Shown: positions 1-10,669 of the stretch, in pieces
How the letters are laid out: every line of letters begins with the position of its first letter
Position numbering within the stretch: the first letter of the stretch is position 1
Assembly: GCA_014529385.2 (NCBI GenBank)
Contig: CM043966.1
Location: forward strand, 95,974,587 to 96,038,586
Reading direction: 5' to 3'
From: Adiantum capillus-veneris
Taxonomy: Eukaryota; Streptophyta; Polypodiopsida; Polypodiales; Pteridaceae
Length of the DNA stretch: 64,000 nt
Position numbers and translations under genes: made by a program
The notes under the pieces: generated by a model
What the model saw: the letters and a program-made list of their open reading frames with translations, nothing else
The model's database searches: none
What the model was told of the DNA's origin: nothing

Positions 1-370
1 CATATAGCATGAGTGATTCAAAAGCTTTCACTACTCACAAGAAGGGTTTTCGTTGTCGAGGTTTCTCCACTCTTCCTCACTGTGTCAAGTGCGTGAGTGT
101 TTTTTTTTTTTTTTTTTTTTGGACTACTCCGCCTTCTCCACCTTATATATTATATGGACTTTGACTCTTATGCTCACCTCTTCCAACATGAGCGACATGA
201 CTTTATGTATGCTCAACTCTCCAGCTTGAGCTTATACCTATAAGCTAGACTCATAGACTACAGAAAAATATTAACTTGAAGCTTGGGTCTGACACTTTGC
301 TCATTTAGTGGCTTAGCTGCCCGACTCTAGACTCTTATGCCATGTAAGTTTAATGGCGACTTGGACTTAC
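1..370 (-). other. 3' non-coding region of retroelement copy 1
   Basis: There is no ORF here. The sequence aligns by eye with 48.87-49.14 kb, the same position downstream of the last coding segment of copy 3; shared phrases include the blocks around tgctcatttagtggctt and ctccactc. A T-run of about 22 bases occupies 99-120. The 3' LTR of this copy must lie to the left of the window. Confidence 0.65.
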
Positions 371-1739
371 CTAATCACGGCGTGAAATCCAATTCCATAT
401 GCTTTTCATGTTTAGGCCTTTCTCGTTAGTTTCTGTTTGAGATGCCATGTTGTCCAATACATTGGCATATATCTGCTCTTCATTCCTTGGTAGCAAATTG
501 TGGTCTCTTGATGAGACAGTTATTGATGTTGAAGCAATGGTTGATGAAGTCTTCTTCTTCCAAATAGTGTTCTTCAAAACTGTGACCTCCGCATTTACTG
601 TTGCTTTCTTTTTGTTGTTAAGAGGCTGTAAAGGAGTTGTGTATCTTTCTTGTTGTTGTGCCTCAATTGCGGATTTTGGAACCCACATTGTTCTTGGGCC
701 TGGTTTGATCTCATTTGCCACTTGCTTTGTTTCTTCTTTGACTTGATGGTACCTTGTCTTTAATTTCCAAATATGGTTGTTTTTTTTGTAAAAGCCTTGC
801 TCTTGTAGTAATTGACGAGGGATCCATCTATAGGTTGTAGTACTCTTGGGTGTAGCGTTTGGCTGCTCTTGATTTCTTGATATTTCTTGCTTTTCCTGGG
901 TGATTCCTTGATAAGCTACTACCTTAGGTAACCAGATTTGAAAGTTATCCTCATAGAATCCTTGTGCTTCGAGTAACTCGACTGGAATGAATCTTTGGAC
1001 TTGCTTGGAGGTGATCTTCACTTGACTTTGTTGGGTAGTCTGGTAGAATTCTGATTTCATTACCCAGACTTTTCGTATGGTTTGTCCAGTGGAAGACCTT
1101 CTCTTTTGCTTTTTGTACCTATCCTTTCTCTTGGTTGAGTTATGTGATTGACGTTGACGGCTTTGTTGATTCCTGACTGAGTGGTTCTCATGGGATGGAT
1201 ATCGCCAGGCTATCATCTTGGGCTTGTTGACCCAAACATCTGAATTTCCTTTCTTGTAGCCTTGTGCAATAATTGACGCGCTTGATGTGATCCATCCTGT
1301 TACCTTTGCTTGTTGAGGTTGTTCCTGTGATTGTATCCAAATTGGATCATTAACTTTAATATATGCCTTGGATACTAGCACTTGGTTGACTTGTTTTGAC
1401 TTCCTTTGGAGACTTTCGGGTGATGGAAACTTTGGTTGATAGACTTTTTGCTTGGGTTTCCATTGTTTGGTTGATGGTTTGGCTTTTGATGTAGAGGCTT
1501 TGTCTTGTACTTGCATTGACTCGGCTAGAGACTGTGGGCTTATTTTAGCTTTGCCTTTTTTAATAGCCAAGAATCTTTGAACTGTTGTAGGCTTGACCTC
1601 TGTTGCCACTTGATAGGTTGTCGTGATGACCATTGTTGAAGATTCAGACTCGTTTTCAAAGACTTGTGCCCATGGCTTGGACAAAATCAAGTGTGTTCCC
1701 ATTTGTCGAGAATCTACCACCAAGAATTTTTCTTTGACA
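371..1739 (-). pseudogene. C-terminal Trp-repeat domain of copy 1 polyprotein
   Basis: This segment of about 455 codons is in the same frame as the protease ORF upstream and is separated from it only by a TAG codon (1740-1742). It is rich in Gln, Lys and Ser. It holds three degenerate modules of the form Q-G-[FY]-x3-N-x2-[IV]-W-x2-K near residues 154, 254 and 309 counted from 1723, each near a W-[IV]-P-[KR]-like or similar segment. Related modules occur in copy 2 (43.87 kb) and copy 3 (49.54 kb), so the repeat is a family feature. No enzyme motif is visible and I do not recognise the domain. Nucleic-acid binding would fit the basic, aromatic composition, but that is inference. Confidence 0.6.
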
Positions 1740-3240
1740 TTCTATGAGTGTAGTTGGACAGTAGCTTCTGCAATCCCCATACTTATAACATCCACTTCAG
1801 GTGAGAGTTTTACCTTTATCTGAATATCATAAAGCTTTGGCTTACCTAGAAGTAACCACATGCCATATGACATGACATTAGTCGTGGAATTTGTATCAAT
1901 TTCTGCCATAAAATTCATCTTGACTCCGTCTTGTGCACTTAGCAAAAAGTTGATCTTCTTTGGTACTAGATTGCCTGTGTTCTCTTGAGTGACTTGAGCA
2001 ATCTTTGGCCTGGACTCCTTGTCGTCTTCTTCTTCATTGTTCACACTTCTGAGCTCATTTGTGTGTTCTACCTCCTGCTTAACCACCATTTCCTTTGATA
2101 TGTCTTTTGGAGAGACAAAATCAGCATTTGGTTCCTGTAGAGTCATAGGCTCTTCTTCCTCGACTTCAGCTGTTGAAATGTCACCAATAGTGTTTGAACT
2201 TCCTGTCACTTGCTGCACCTCTTCTTTGATTGATTCCAAGTCTTCATATTGCTCGTTTGTAGGCGTTGGACCTGAAGCATCTTCTTTGGATCTTAGCACT
2301 TCTTTCTGCAACTTTGCTTCGTTGACTTGCGGCTCCTCCTTTGTACTATGCATTCGAGTTGAACAGTTTGTAATCAAGTGTGTTATCGCACACTGATCGC
2401 AAAGAGCACCTATTTCTATATGACTAGTATTCGCGCTAGGTATCTGGTTTTGTGCTATCCCCATAGCTGATAACCATGTTTCGAACTCATACTCAGATTC
2501 TTCATCTGTCTCACACATAACCCTTAGCATGTAGTAGGGGACTATGTCATACCCATTCTCATCGCAAAATTTCGTTGGTGTGCTCTCATTAACACAGACA
2601 TCCAAAGTAGCCAATATCTGAGTCCACTCTAGCGGTTCTAACGCCTCTTCCGCAAAAGGTTCTCTTATGTAAACATCATCTTCTAAGACCCTCTCTAAGG
2701 CATTCTCATTTCTCCCAAAGTCACTACACTCCGATGCTCCGCACATCCAGATTTCTTTCTTTTTTCCCATCCACGGATGGTCTGTTGATCCACTTTGTGT
2801 TGCAGAATCAAAATCTTCCACGGGCGTTCTAGTTACATCTTGGTAACTATGATTTCTCATATTTACATGTGTTGTGGTTTCAGCATGTCTCAAGTATAGA
2901 TAATCATAACCCCAATCTTGTACCATCTTGAGTTGCCTCATGAATGGTCTTCCAAGGATTATTTCATAGTTATTTTTCTTGCCAAAGTCAACTATGGCAA
3001 AAGTATGCGCATACTCTATACCACAAGAAGACACCACTATCGCTTCTAACAATCCCATGGGTCTTTCCACATGCCCATCTGCTAACTTTAATTTTATTCT
3101 GGTTGTTCTAAAGGCGGGCCTACCCCATTTCTCCCATATTCGTTTTGTTGCTATGGCAATTCCTGCTCCGCTATCAAGTATAGCTTTTGTTTCAATCCCA
3201 TTGTACTCGACAGGCAAAGTGGCATTACCATCTTCTCCTT
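1740..3240 (-). pseudogene. Retropepsin ORF with second degenerate protease-like domain, copy 1
   Basis: The ORF has a retropepsin signature, AILDSGAGIAIA, near residues 13-24, followed by a typical flap and C-terminal region (GRPFMRQLKMVQDWGYDY near residue 89). This is the aspartic protease that would cut the polyprotein. Downstream is a Cys-His knuckle, C-x2-C-x3-H-x4-C, near residues 273-285, then an acidic linker. Near residues 421-491 lies a second fold-like stretch containing IDTNSTTNVMSYGMW; it resembles a protease core but lacks the D-[ST]-G triad. The upstream linker ORF is in another frame, so a frameshift lies near 3270-3290. The ORF ends at TAG 1740-1742, beyond which the frame stays open. 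Copy 3 lacks that TAG. Confidence 0.75.
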
Positions 3241-4060
3241 CACAGTACTCTCCTACTTTGTTCAGAGGTACCTGTCTTACCTGTCTTCTCGATCTCCTCT
3301 AGCTCTTTTTCCAGGAACCTTAACGGGCTTTTGATCCCAATTTTTTCCAATATATCCGTCCACATACTTGGCCTGATTTTCAAAAGTTTTGCCAACGTAA
3401 TTGTGCACTTCACTGGCGTGGATAGCAAGTCAGTCAAAATTTTTGTGTCCAATTCTTTTGTCCCCCCTAGCCTCTGTGATGGAACTCTCACAATCTCAGA
3501 ATTTGACTCAAAATCTCCCATGTACTGTGGCAAAGTTCTTAACGATGCAGGTCTACTATCTTCGGAGGCTATCGATCCTACGTCACCATGATATGACCTC
3601 ACATCAACACTCATTTGTGGTCTATCTAATGTGATTTCAGGAAATGGTGCTGGTCCAGCATCCTCTTCTCTTTTTTGGGCATCTCGAACAGCCTTCCATA
3701 ACTCCTCTGGCCACTGCTTCTCAACTATAGGAACATAGGGTGGGAAATCCCTCATTGATTCATCTGTTGTATTTTGGACTACCCTCGAGTCTTGTGACCT
3801 TGGCAGTGATTCTTCCCTATGATCCACTTCTTCTCTAGGAAATTCGTCTACTTTAATGCTCTCATCTTTGTGCACTGGGGTGACTATCCTATCCTTCAAT
3901 TCTGGTGGAGGTGGTTCTAGCAATGCTTGAGCAGTTTTAATGAGCTGCTTACACATTTCTAGCCTCTGCTTCTCTAGTTCGGGATAAGGATGGGTCACCC
4001 ATCTTTGTTCTAAGGTCTGTCTATTTGCCAATCTAGCCTCATAAGCCTGTAAAATCGGGT
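3241..4060 (-). pseudogene. Gag-protease linker segment, copy 1
   Basis: This open segment of about 263 codons joins the zinc-knuckle region to the protease. It starts after a frameshift near 4060 and leaves frame again near 3280. The N-terminal phrase QAYEARLANRQTLEQRW matches the copy 2 segment at 41.34-41.40 kb, and VRSYHGDVGSIASEDS matches IRSLYGDVGSVTSEES at 41.79 kb. It therefore belongs to the element family and is not a host gene. No catalytic motif is visible; its role is unknown. Confidence 0.6.
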
Positions 4061-4168
4061 CTAAAGCTCATTCACTTTGTCCACTAGGACAGATCCTCCT
4101 GAACTAGCACTCTTGGGTGCTTCAGTAGGTTTAAGGGTTTCAACTTCCCTTTGCTGTGTCTGTTGCTC

Positions 4169-5278
4169 TTAAGTTGTTTCCAACTTAGCTGTAACAACCT
4201 TTTCTTCTCCTTTCTCCCTTTCTAGACTCGCTTTCATTCTAGTCCTTCTTGCTCGTCTAGAGTTTCTACGGCTTTTGGAACTCTTACTAGTCTCTCCATC
4301 TATAGGCTTCTGCTCTTGCACTTTTTCTTGTGCTCTTGTGACAACGTTTACTGGAGCAACTTGCTTACTTTCATCTTCTTGTTTTTTAAGCACCTGTTCT
4401 TTTGCAATTGTTTCTTGCTCTATTGTTGTTGTCGTCTCTCCTTTTGTTGCGGCTCGTTCTTTCTCTGATTTGCTGGTAGAAGGAAAGGTAACATGTGGTT
4501 GCATTTTACCTTTATTTCTTGGATTCTTAGGACAATCCAAAATCATATGTGTGACTGCACACTCATTACAATATACATTTATCATGATATCATGGTGTGG
4601 ACAATCCTTAATCAACTGATCACTACTACCACATCTGTCACATGGACGTATTGGTTGTTGTGGCAATACTTGATATTGACCTTGAAGTGGCCCCTGATCT
4701 ACCACATATCTTTCTATTTGAAGCTCATGACTCTCATATGCATTTCTAGTAGCTATGGGTCTTTCACTTAAGAACACTTGTTCCACTACAGGATGATATC
4801 TAGGAGGTTGAGACATAACATGCTCAAACCCTGGTGGAGTCTTAGGTCTATAGTCTGGACAATGTTGCGTCGAATGGTCCCCTTCACATGTCATGCACCT
4901 TCGTTGTTGAGGAACTCTATAGGCTGGTACTCTGTCAGAGTGGTTGATGCGTTGCATCACATTCTCTATGATTTGCTCCTCAACATTTACTTGGTTTTGT
5001 CCTAGATTCCCTCTTTGATCCTCAAGATCAGCGGTTTTCTTTTTCTCACTCGCATCATTCATCTTCTTCTGACCATCGTCATAGAATTCGCAATTGTCAA
5101 CTAGGTCAACTGCCTCTTTGGTCACCTCCTCTAAGGTTTGGTATCTTTTCACGTATAGGTCCTTTTGGAGATTCTCATTCCTAAGCCCTCTGATGAAGCA
5201 TAGGATTTGACGTTCTGGCGTGAGTAACTCTTGGGTAGGACATCTAGCAACATATTTCTTGAAACGCAGTATTGCATG
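4169..5278 (-). pseudogene. Gag C-terminal half with zinc knuckles, copy 1
   Basis: The nucleocapsid part of gag binds the RNA genome. Within the segment starting at 5152 there are knuckle-like motifs CMTCEGDHSTQHC (residues 86-98) and CNECAVTHMILDC (near 195), both C-x2-C-x3-H-x4-C, plus a Cys pair motif near 173 that lacks the His. A Lys/Arg-rich tail follows (near residues 290-310). The frame continues from the gag core upstream, interrupted by TGA at 5279-5281, and ends at TAA 4169-4171. The knuckle spacing is one residue shorter before His than the classic CX2CX4HX4C. Confidence 0.7.
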
Positions 5279-5690
5279 TCACAATGTTTCTGTTTCGCCT
5301 TGTTTAAATTCCTGAATCTTAGGAAGGGTGTTATGTTTTATGCCCCTCTTGGTGAATTCTTGAACGAATTCATCCAACATTTTCTCAATGGTTGTGAACT
5401 CTCTTCGGTTCAATAGTTCAAACCATGCTTGTGCATTGTCCTCCAATGTAAGTCCAAAACCCTCATACTGCATGTGGAAGTCCTCTACTCGTTCTGCTCG
5501 TAGGACTTCCTTGAAAGCCGAGACATGGGTGTATGCGTCTCCTATTCCATTGTACTTTCTATTTACCCATTTTCTTAGCTGAGATGGTCTTATACTTTGG
5601 GGTGCAAAGTATGGAACCATACTCCTCTCTGGTATCGTTTCATCTCTCGTTATCGCTCTAGGAGGAAATCCAGGCGGTGGTCAATTTACT
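5279..5690 (-). pseudogene. Gag core (retrotransposon gag domain), copy 1
   Basis: The translated text contains the Ty3-type gag pattern: a segment like KWVNRKYNGIGDAYTHVSAF, then YEGFGLTLEDNAQAWFELL and EFVQEFTKRGIKHNTL. It corresponds closely to copy 3 at 52.14-51.87 kb. It would form the capsid of the virus-like particle. The frame is open back to about 5690 but no clear start codon is seen; copy 3 shows about 160 more N-terminal residues, so copy 1 is probably truncated or altered there. TGA at 5279-5281 interrupts an otherwise continuous frame. Confidence 0.75.
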
Positions 5691-5699
5691 CTAAGATCT

Positions 5700-8144
5700 C
5701 TAGTGCTGCTCTCAAGCTACGTTTTGATTAAAAAAACTTTTGGAATCGGAGTCCGTATGTGAAATTTATGACCAAAACAGTGAGATATAATTTGGAAAGT
5801 TGCTCTATCTGATGTTTTTCCAAGTGGTCAGTTTGAGCCCAAAATTGGTGTGTGCACTCCTTAGGCAATGATAAACCCAGTGGTATACTTGGTTTCAAAA
5901 AAAAATCTCAAATTTTTTTCCTGACTTGTCTATCGCGATAGGCTCACCAAGTACCCCTTGCAGATCTCCAAATGCACTCAAACTTTGTGTACAGGGTGTA
6001 ATGGGCCTTCTGAACCCAAATATGAAGTCAGATTTGAATTTTGATTTTTCTACAGTGAATTTCTGAGTCTATCGTGGTAGACTCACCAGAGTGTTACTGG
6101 GATACAGTTTTTCAAGTGATTTTACAAATTTGAGTTCCCTCTTCTATTGAGATACTTCTCACCAAGTTTCAAGCAATTTGGAATACTTTTCCTTTGTAAC
6201 TTGCATCAAACAAGAGTCTCTTTTCTGATCTTATGAAGTAATCCTCTTAGATGCACTTACAATACTCCAAATTTACTCAAATTTTAACCATAGGCTCACA
6301 ACAATATGTAGAACAAGGCCCTGAGGTCAGTTTTCAAAAAAATTAATTTTTGTGAAAAAATCCTAGTCTATCGCGATAGACTCAGCAGATTCTTCACTTC
6401 TGAAAATTTTCCAGATTTCTCTTCACCACTGTGTTCCCTATGCTCTGTACATCTTGCTCACCAATTTCCACTTGTTTTGGACTTTTTCTTAGGTTTCTAA
6501 CTCCAACTCTAGAATTCTGAGTCTATCTGATCACTAGAAAATAGACTTAGGATGACTTCCCAATGTCCAAAATCCACCAAATTTTGTGTGTAACCTCTTG
6601 AGAGGCTAAACAAGCTATGCTCCATAGGGTTTTGAAATTTTCAATTTCTTTGGCCCTGCTTTGAGTCTATCACGATAGACTCAGCAAGTACCCCTTTTAT
6701 AGGTCAAACTTGAACTTTGACTATACCATTGTGTTCCAACACCTCTCCTTAGTCCTCCTGCCAATTTTCAAGTGGTTTGGACTTTTACTTTGTCAATTAG
6801 ACCAGATCTGGTGTTTTCTACAAGTTGAATCCTCTCAAATGGTTTTAGACCCACTTTCTGATGTCCAAATGACTTAAAAAATTTTATGTGTCCTTGATAG
6901 CACCTTTCCAAGCTATGCCACGGAGGTTTTTGAAAAATTCAGTTTCTATCACTGGGTTCTTAGTCTATCGCGATAGACTCACCAAGTATACTAAAATGAC
7001 ACTTTTTTCATATTTTCTCTTCACAGATGTGTTCCCTACCCTCTGTAGATCATGTATACCAAGTTTCACAAGGTTTGGAAATTTGGTCAAGTCCCTTTAC
7101 CCAATCTGTCTCTGAAGTCTTACTCAAAACACCAGACTTGAGGTTTAGTGGTCAAGTAGGTGTCCAAGTACACTCAATTTTTGGGAGCAGCCTTGTATTG
7201 ATGTATTTTACATGTGGTATGAGGGTTTTTGCCTGATTGTGAGTCTATCTCCAATTTACCAGTCTATTGCGATAGACTGAACAGAGAGCCACTGGGAAGT
7301 GATTTTTTTCTCTGTTTTTGGACAATTTGGTTCCCAATGCCCTTAGAAGCCTATCCCCAAAGTTTCATTCAATTTAGATTTCTTTTCCTTTGGATTCAAG
7401 CATTTCACAGTTCACTTCCTTACAGTCGGAAAAAGAAAATTCCCACTTAGATGCACAAGCACTGATGCAAATGCTTTGAAATTTCACATACAAACTCTAG
7501 AGCATATGCAAAACAAGGTTTTGAGGTCAAACTTTTTTGAAAATTGCAGATTTGGTTTCAGATTTTTGTTTTTTGGGTTTCTTAGAGTTTTTTTTTTTTT
7601 GGATTGGACCAAATCTGTGTTTTCCCCCTACCTTAAGGTCTCCAATGCAAAAACAAGCACTCAAATCGGCTTTCAAACGACCATTTTAGAGCACTTTTAC
7701 CATAATCAGCACAATTTCGCCTTTTGTGTTTTCAAGCACATTTTCATGTCAAAATTGCTCTAGATCAACATCAGATTTCTTACACTACCTAAAGTCCTAC
7801 TTTGGATGGTTGAATGTTTGTTTTTGCTTTCTAGCAAGCAAACAGCCTCCTGTTTACCTTTTGCGTTTTTTTCTCTTTCAAGTTCTTCACAACCATAAGT
7901 CACAACCAAACACACAAACCATAAAACCTAATATAAACACACAACAAAATAATATAACCATACCTCAAACTCATGGTGGACCACCTCGGCGAGACGCAAG
8001 CTCCTTGGCTATCCCTCAGTCAAAAGATCCGCTCTCTAACTTCCCACTAAGAAGGCAAATGGTGACAACACTGTAGAAAACTCTAGAGAAACGCTATACT
8101 ATCAGAAACGAGTGATGTGGTCTACGCTAGTTTAGGCGCTTTGT
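5700..8144 (-). other. 5' leader of copy 1 (non-coding, AT-rich)
   Basis: This is the stretch between the primer binding site and gag. No convincing ORF is present on either strand. The middle 1.35 kb consists of very degenerate tandem units, each marked by one palindrome (separate entry). Half-units alternate between a text like ccaatttcaagtggtttgga and one like aatgtccaaatncactcaaa. The 7.44-8.14 kb part shows no structure I can name. Confidence 0.6.
5928..7279. repeat. Palindrome array, consensus GAGTCTATCGCGATAGACTC, about 299-bp spacing
   Basis: Palindromes start (at GTCTAT) at 5928, 6067, 6366, 6665, 6963 and 7262. The last four intervals are 299, 299, 298 and 299 bp; the first is 139 bp. 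The copies at 6366 and 6963 are perfect dyads over 18 bp. A worn half-copy lies near 6519 and a half-site near 7241, suggesting a basic unit of about 150 bp. The DNA between palindromes has diverged strongly while keeping its length. Core variants are TCGTGG, TCACGA and TTGCGA, almost all C-to-T or G-to-A changes within CpG. Confidence 0.9.
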
Positions 8145-8161
8145 CCCCGACAACGGCGCCA
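8145..8161 (-). promoter_or_regulatory. Primer binding site, tRNA-Asp type, copy 1
   Basis: The plus strand reads CCCCGACAACGGCGCCA. This matches the 3' end of plant tRNA-Asp(GTC), CCCCGGCAACGGCGCCA, at 16 of 17 bases. It lies immediately inside the 5' LTR for a minus-strand element and fixes the transcription direction. tRNA-Asp priming is known in the Athila branch of Ty3/gypsy elements. Confidence 0.8.
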
Positions 8162-8162
8162 A

Positions 8163-9239
8163 TCTTAGCGAGTACGCCGCGACGGACAATGGAGCACAGC
8201 GAGAACACAGACCAACAAACTGTCAATCCGAGGACGTAGCTGACCCGACTAGGGCATGGAGGCAATCTCTGGGTTGTCAACCCTGAGCTAGACACGAACA
8301 ACACTCTACAGTCACTAATCCTACCACAACACTACCATAAAGCAAAGAAACAGACAACGCATCCTACGAAACACTACAAGCTCGAAACAGTCTCAAATCA
8401 TATCGGAATGACTCGAAATCGGAGGGTAAGACTCACAAGGACATATCCTATGTGGCCAAACACCTAAACCCTGAAAACCATAATTGTAAGACCTCTAATC
8501 ACTGTTGCGATAAACTCAAAACAGCAATTTCCAAAGTGTCCGGAACTGATCTACAAAGACATCAACACGAAGAGCTTCTTGCCCTGATTCTAACGACTAC
8601 TCGATCATTCAGAACGGATGTCATTTGAGGTACTTACGACCAAATATAGCTCGTAGCAGGCGGGCTCACGATGTGGTCCTCGGCTTGCATTGCTTGCGTT
8701 GACGTAGAGAGCTCCTCGATGCTAACACGCTCCTACTCTCATATCCGCAATGTGATTAGTGTGCGCAACGGTGTGTGTGTGTGTGTGTGTGTGTGAAGCT
8801 CACTACTGTGTGCTACAGAACCCACGATTGTATATTAATTGAGATAGCGTAATGTGTTCTTTACAAAGCCTTAGGTTTTAGCTTATATACAAAGCCTTCA
8901 AACCTAATGTCCGGCCAAATGACCTGAATTGTCCCTAGGCTTCTACAGAGCTTAATTACAAGAAACTGAGTTGGCTTTACTCATTATACAAGCATCTACA
9001 GCCAAAATACAAGTGCCGATTTAAAATATGAGGTTCCCGTAAACATTACAAAAGTGGCCGTAATGGCTCAAAATAATAATAACAGGATATTCGATGATGT
9101 CCATGAACTCGTATCTTCATGTTGCAACATCCATATTCATCTTCATCTTCACTACTTCATCACCATCTTCATGTGGAATCTTTACAAAATCTTTGAAGAA
9201 TCTTTCTGAAAATGTTGTTGAAAGGGCGTCCTTTCAACA
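8163..9239 (-). repeat. 5' LTR of retroelement copy 1
   Basis: The inner edge is set by the primer binding site. The outer edge is placed at ...CTTTCAACA (9239), giving a TGTTGAAAGG start on the minus strand. The partner LTR is outside the window, so neither edge could be confirmed. It contains a GT microsatellite at 8771-8795 and no gene. Confidence 0.55.
8771..8795. repeat. (GT)n microsatellite
   Basis: Uninterrupted GT dinucleotides, about 12 units, inside the copy 1 LTR. Confidence 0.95.
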
Positions 9240-9414
9240 AAGACCCTAAGGTTCAGCCCATTAAGACTTCCAAAATGCTAAGGTTCCAAAATTCAAAGGT
9301 TGTGTCCAAAGGTCAACCTTAGGGAAATTGGATGCTTTGTGTGTGACCAAAAAAGTCTTGCATATCCCTACATAGGAGGGGGTGAGCCTTTTTTCTAGGG
9401 GATGAGAGAGAAAG

Positions 9415-9450
<36 letters not shown>

Positions 9451-10655
9451 GCTCCCTTTACACAAAGGGAATGAGGGACACATGTCAGCTCCCTAGCCCA
9501 GATGCCCACAAGGTGTGCCCAATTCCTATTGGATGGCCTTGGAGGTGGACCAATGAGAATTAGGCTAGAGTAAATCTAGTTTAATTAATTTAAAAACACT
9601 TAATAAAAGAACCAATGAGAATTAAGTCTCCTAGAAGACTATTGGACAGTCTCCCAAGGGGTCCAATGAGCATTCAGGAGCCCAATGGCTTGCCTAATTC
9701 CTATTGGCCAAGAGGCAAAGGGGTCCAATGAGAGTTTAGTTTAATTATTAAATTACCTAAAGATATCACAAAAGGGGAAATGGGGACACATGTCAGAAGG
9801 CTATCACTTATACTGCTTAATAGCCATTGGCTTGACTTGGGGAGGTCCGATGGGGAGCCTGCAAGAGCAAATAGCAAGAGGGCTCGCCCAAGAGAGAGAG
9901 AGAGAGAGAGGGGGCTGATTTTTGCAAGGCATTATCACACACACACTCACACAATCTCATGTGTGAAGAAAGAGAAGACTATCTCTTCCCAAGCTTTAAT
10001 GGAGAGCTCATTACCTACTCCAAGCTTGTGAGATAGAAGCCTACATCGACACACTCTTGGCTTGTGGATGCAAATCCAACCAAGAGCCAAGCTTCAATGC
10101 ATGCTCATCTCCTCTATCAAGCTAATTACTAAGCTAAAGCTATGCTAATATGAGTGATTATGTGAGGAGATGTACATCTTTCTCGTAAGATACTCCTTCT
10201 TCCTCTCAATCTACTCTCATACCCTGCTAGCTCTCACCATCTTCGAAGGTGTGTGAGGTCTTGGGTCTAAGAATGGGGATAATTAAAGTTGTGTTTACTA
10301 AGTGTTTTGCTTAGTGCATGAAGATTTCATCTTCATTGCACTAGCTAGTCTTGAAGGAACACAAAGAATTGTATTGTACAATGTCTCTCTTGAAGGGAGA
10401 AACCATAATACAAAGCCTTTTGGAGGGGGGACCGGCTCCATGCAAATCCGGTCCTCAACTGTTGTCAATAGCTTAATTTCTCTCTCTTTTGAAAGTATTG
10501 TTGATGCTATCTAACTAGGTGTTATGCTTTTTGTTGCTCTCTCCACCCAAGCACTCTTGTAATTCTCATTAGGAATCTATTCTAATGAAATGCCCACTAT
10601 GTTCATGCTAATTTCCGCTACACACAAGTTTTTAGGCCATTAAATGTTACAAAAA
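9240..10655 (+). repeat. Dispersed 1.4-kb non-coding repeat, member 1 of an inverted pair
   Basis: The segment is homologous in opposite orientation to about 18.64-20.11 kb. Strong matches include the block around 10360-10460 (ggaacacaaagaattgtatt, then ccggctccatgcaaatccgg) against 18840-18930, and the block at 10020-10100 against 19170-19270. It carries an AC run (9416-9449) and a GA run (9891-9910). No ORF is credible. The right edge, near ...GTTACAAAA, parallels TGTTGTAATGG at 18638 of the other member, so these may be solo LTRs. That is inference. Confidence 0.65.
9416..9449. repeat. (AC)n microsatellite
   Basis: About 17 AC units. Confidence 0.95.
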
Positions 10656-10669
10656 TAGTGGTATCTACC

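Larger units (their letters stand above)
1..9239 (-). mobile_element. LTR retroelement copy 1, gag-protease family without visible pol (3' end outside window)
   Basis: Read on the minus strand, the order is a 5' LTR (about 9239-8163), a tRNA-Asp-like primer binding site, a 2.4-kb leader, gag, zinc knuckles, a linker, a retropepsin, a second protease-like domain, Trp-containing repeats and a 3' non-coding tail that leaves the window at base 1. The coding part is one decayed polyprotein of about 1,750 codons broken by at least three stops and two frameshifts. No reverse transcriptase, RNase H or integrase motif is seen. Copies 2 and 3 in this window run from the Trp repeats directly into non-coding DNA and an LTR, so the lack of pol appears to be a family trait. 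It resembles the published TR-GAG concept, which is inference. Confidence 0.8.

Noticed and set aside
1740-1742. In-frame TAG between protease and Trp-repeat segments as a programmed readthrough codon
   Set aside because: Copy 3 has no stop at this place, and copy 1 has other stops and frameshifts. A single nonsense mutation is the simpler reading.
2019-2396. Ser/Cys-rich plus-strand ORFs opposite the retroelement genes (for example 2019-2396, 3187-3591, 15857-16180)
   Set aside because: They are antisense shadows of gag-pol frames with low-complexity composition and no domain.
3270-3290. Programmed frameshift between linker and protease in copy 1
   Set aside because: No slippery heptamer followed by a pseudoknot was noticed, and copy 3 joins the equivalent parts in one frame after its deletion.
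5928-7279. CRISPR array
   Set aside because: Repeats are palindromes about 299 bp apart in a plant retroelement leader, without short uniform spacers or cas genes.
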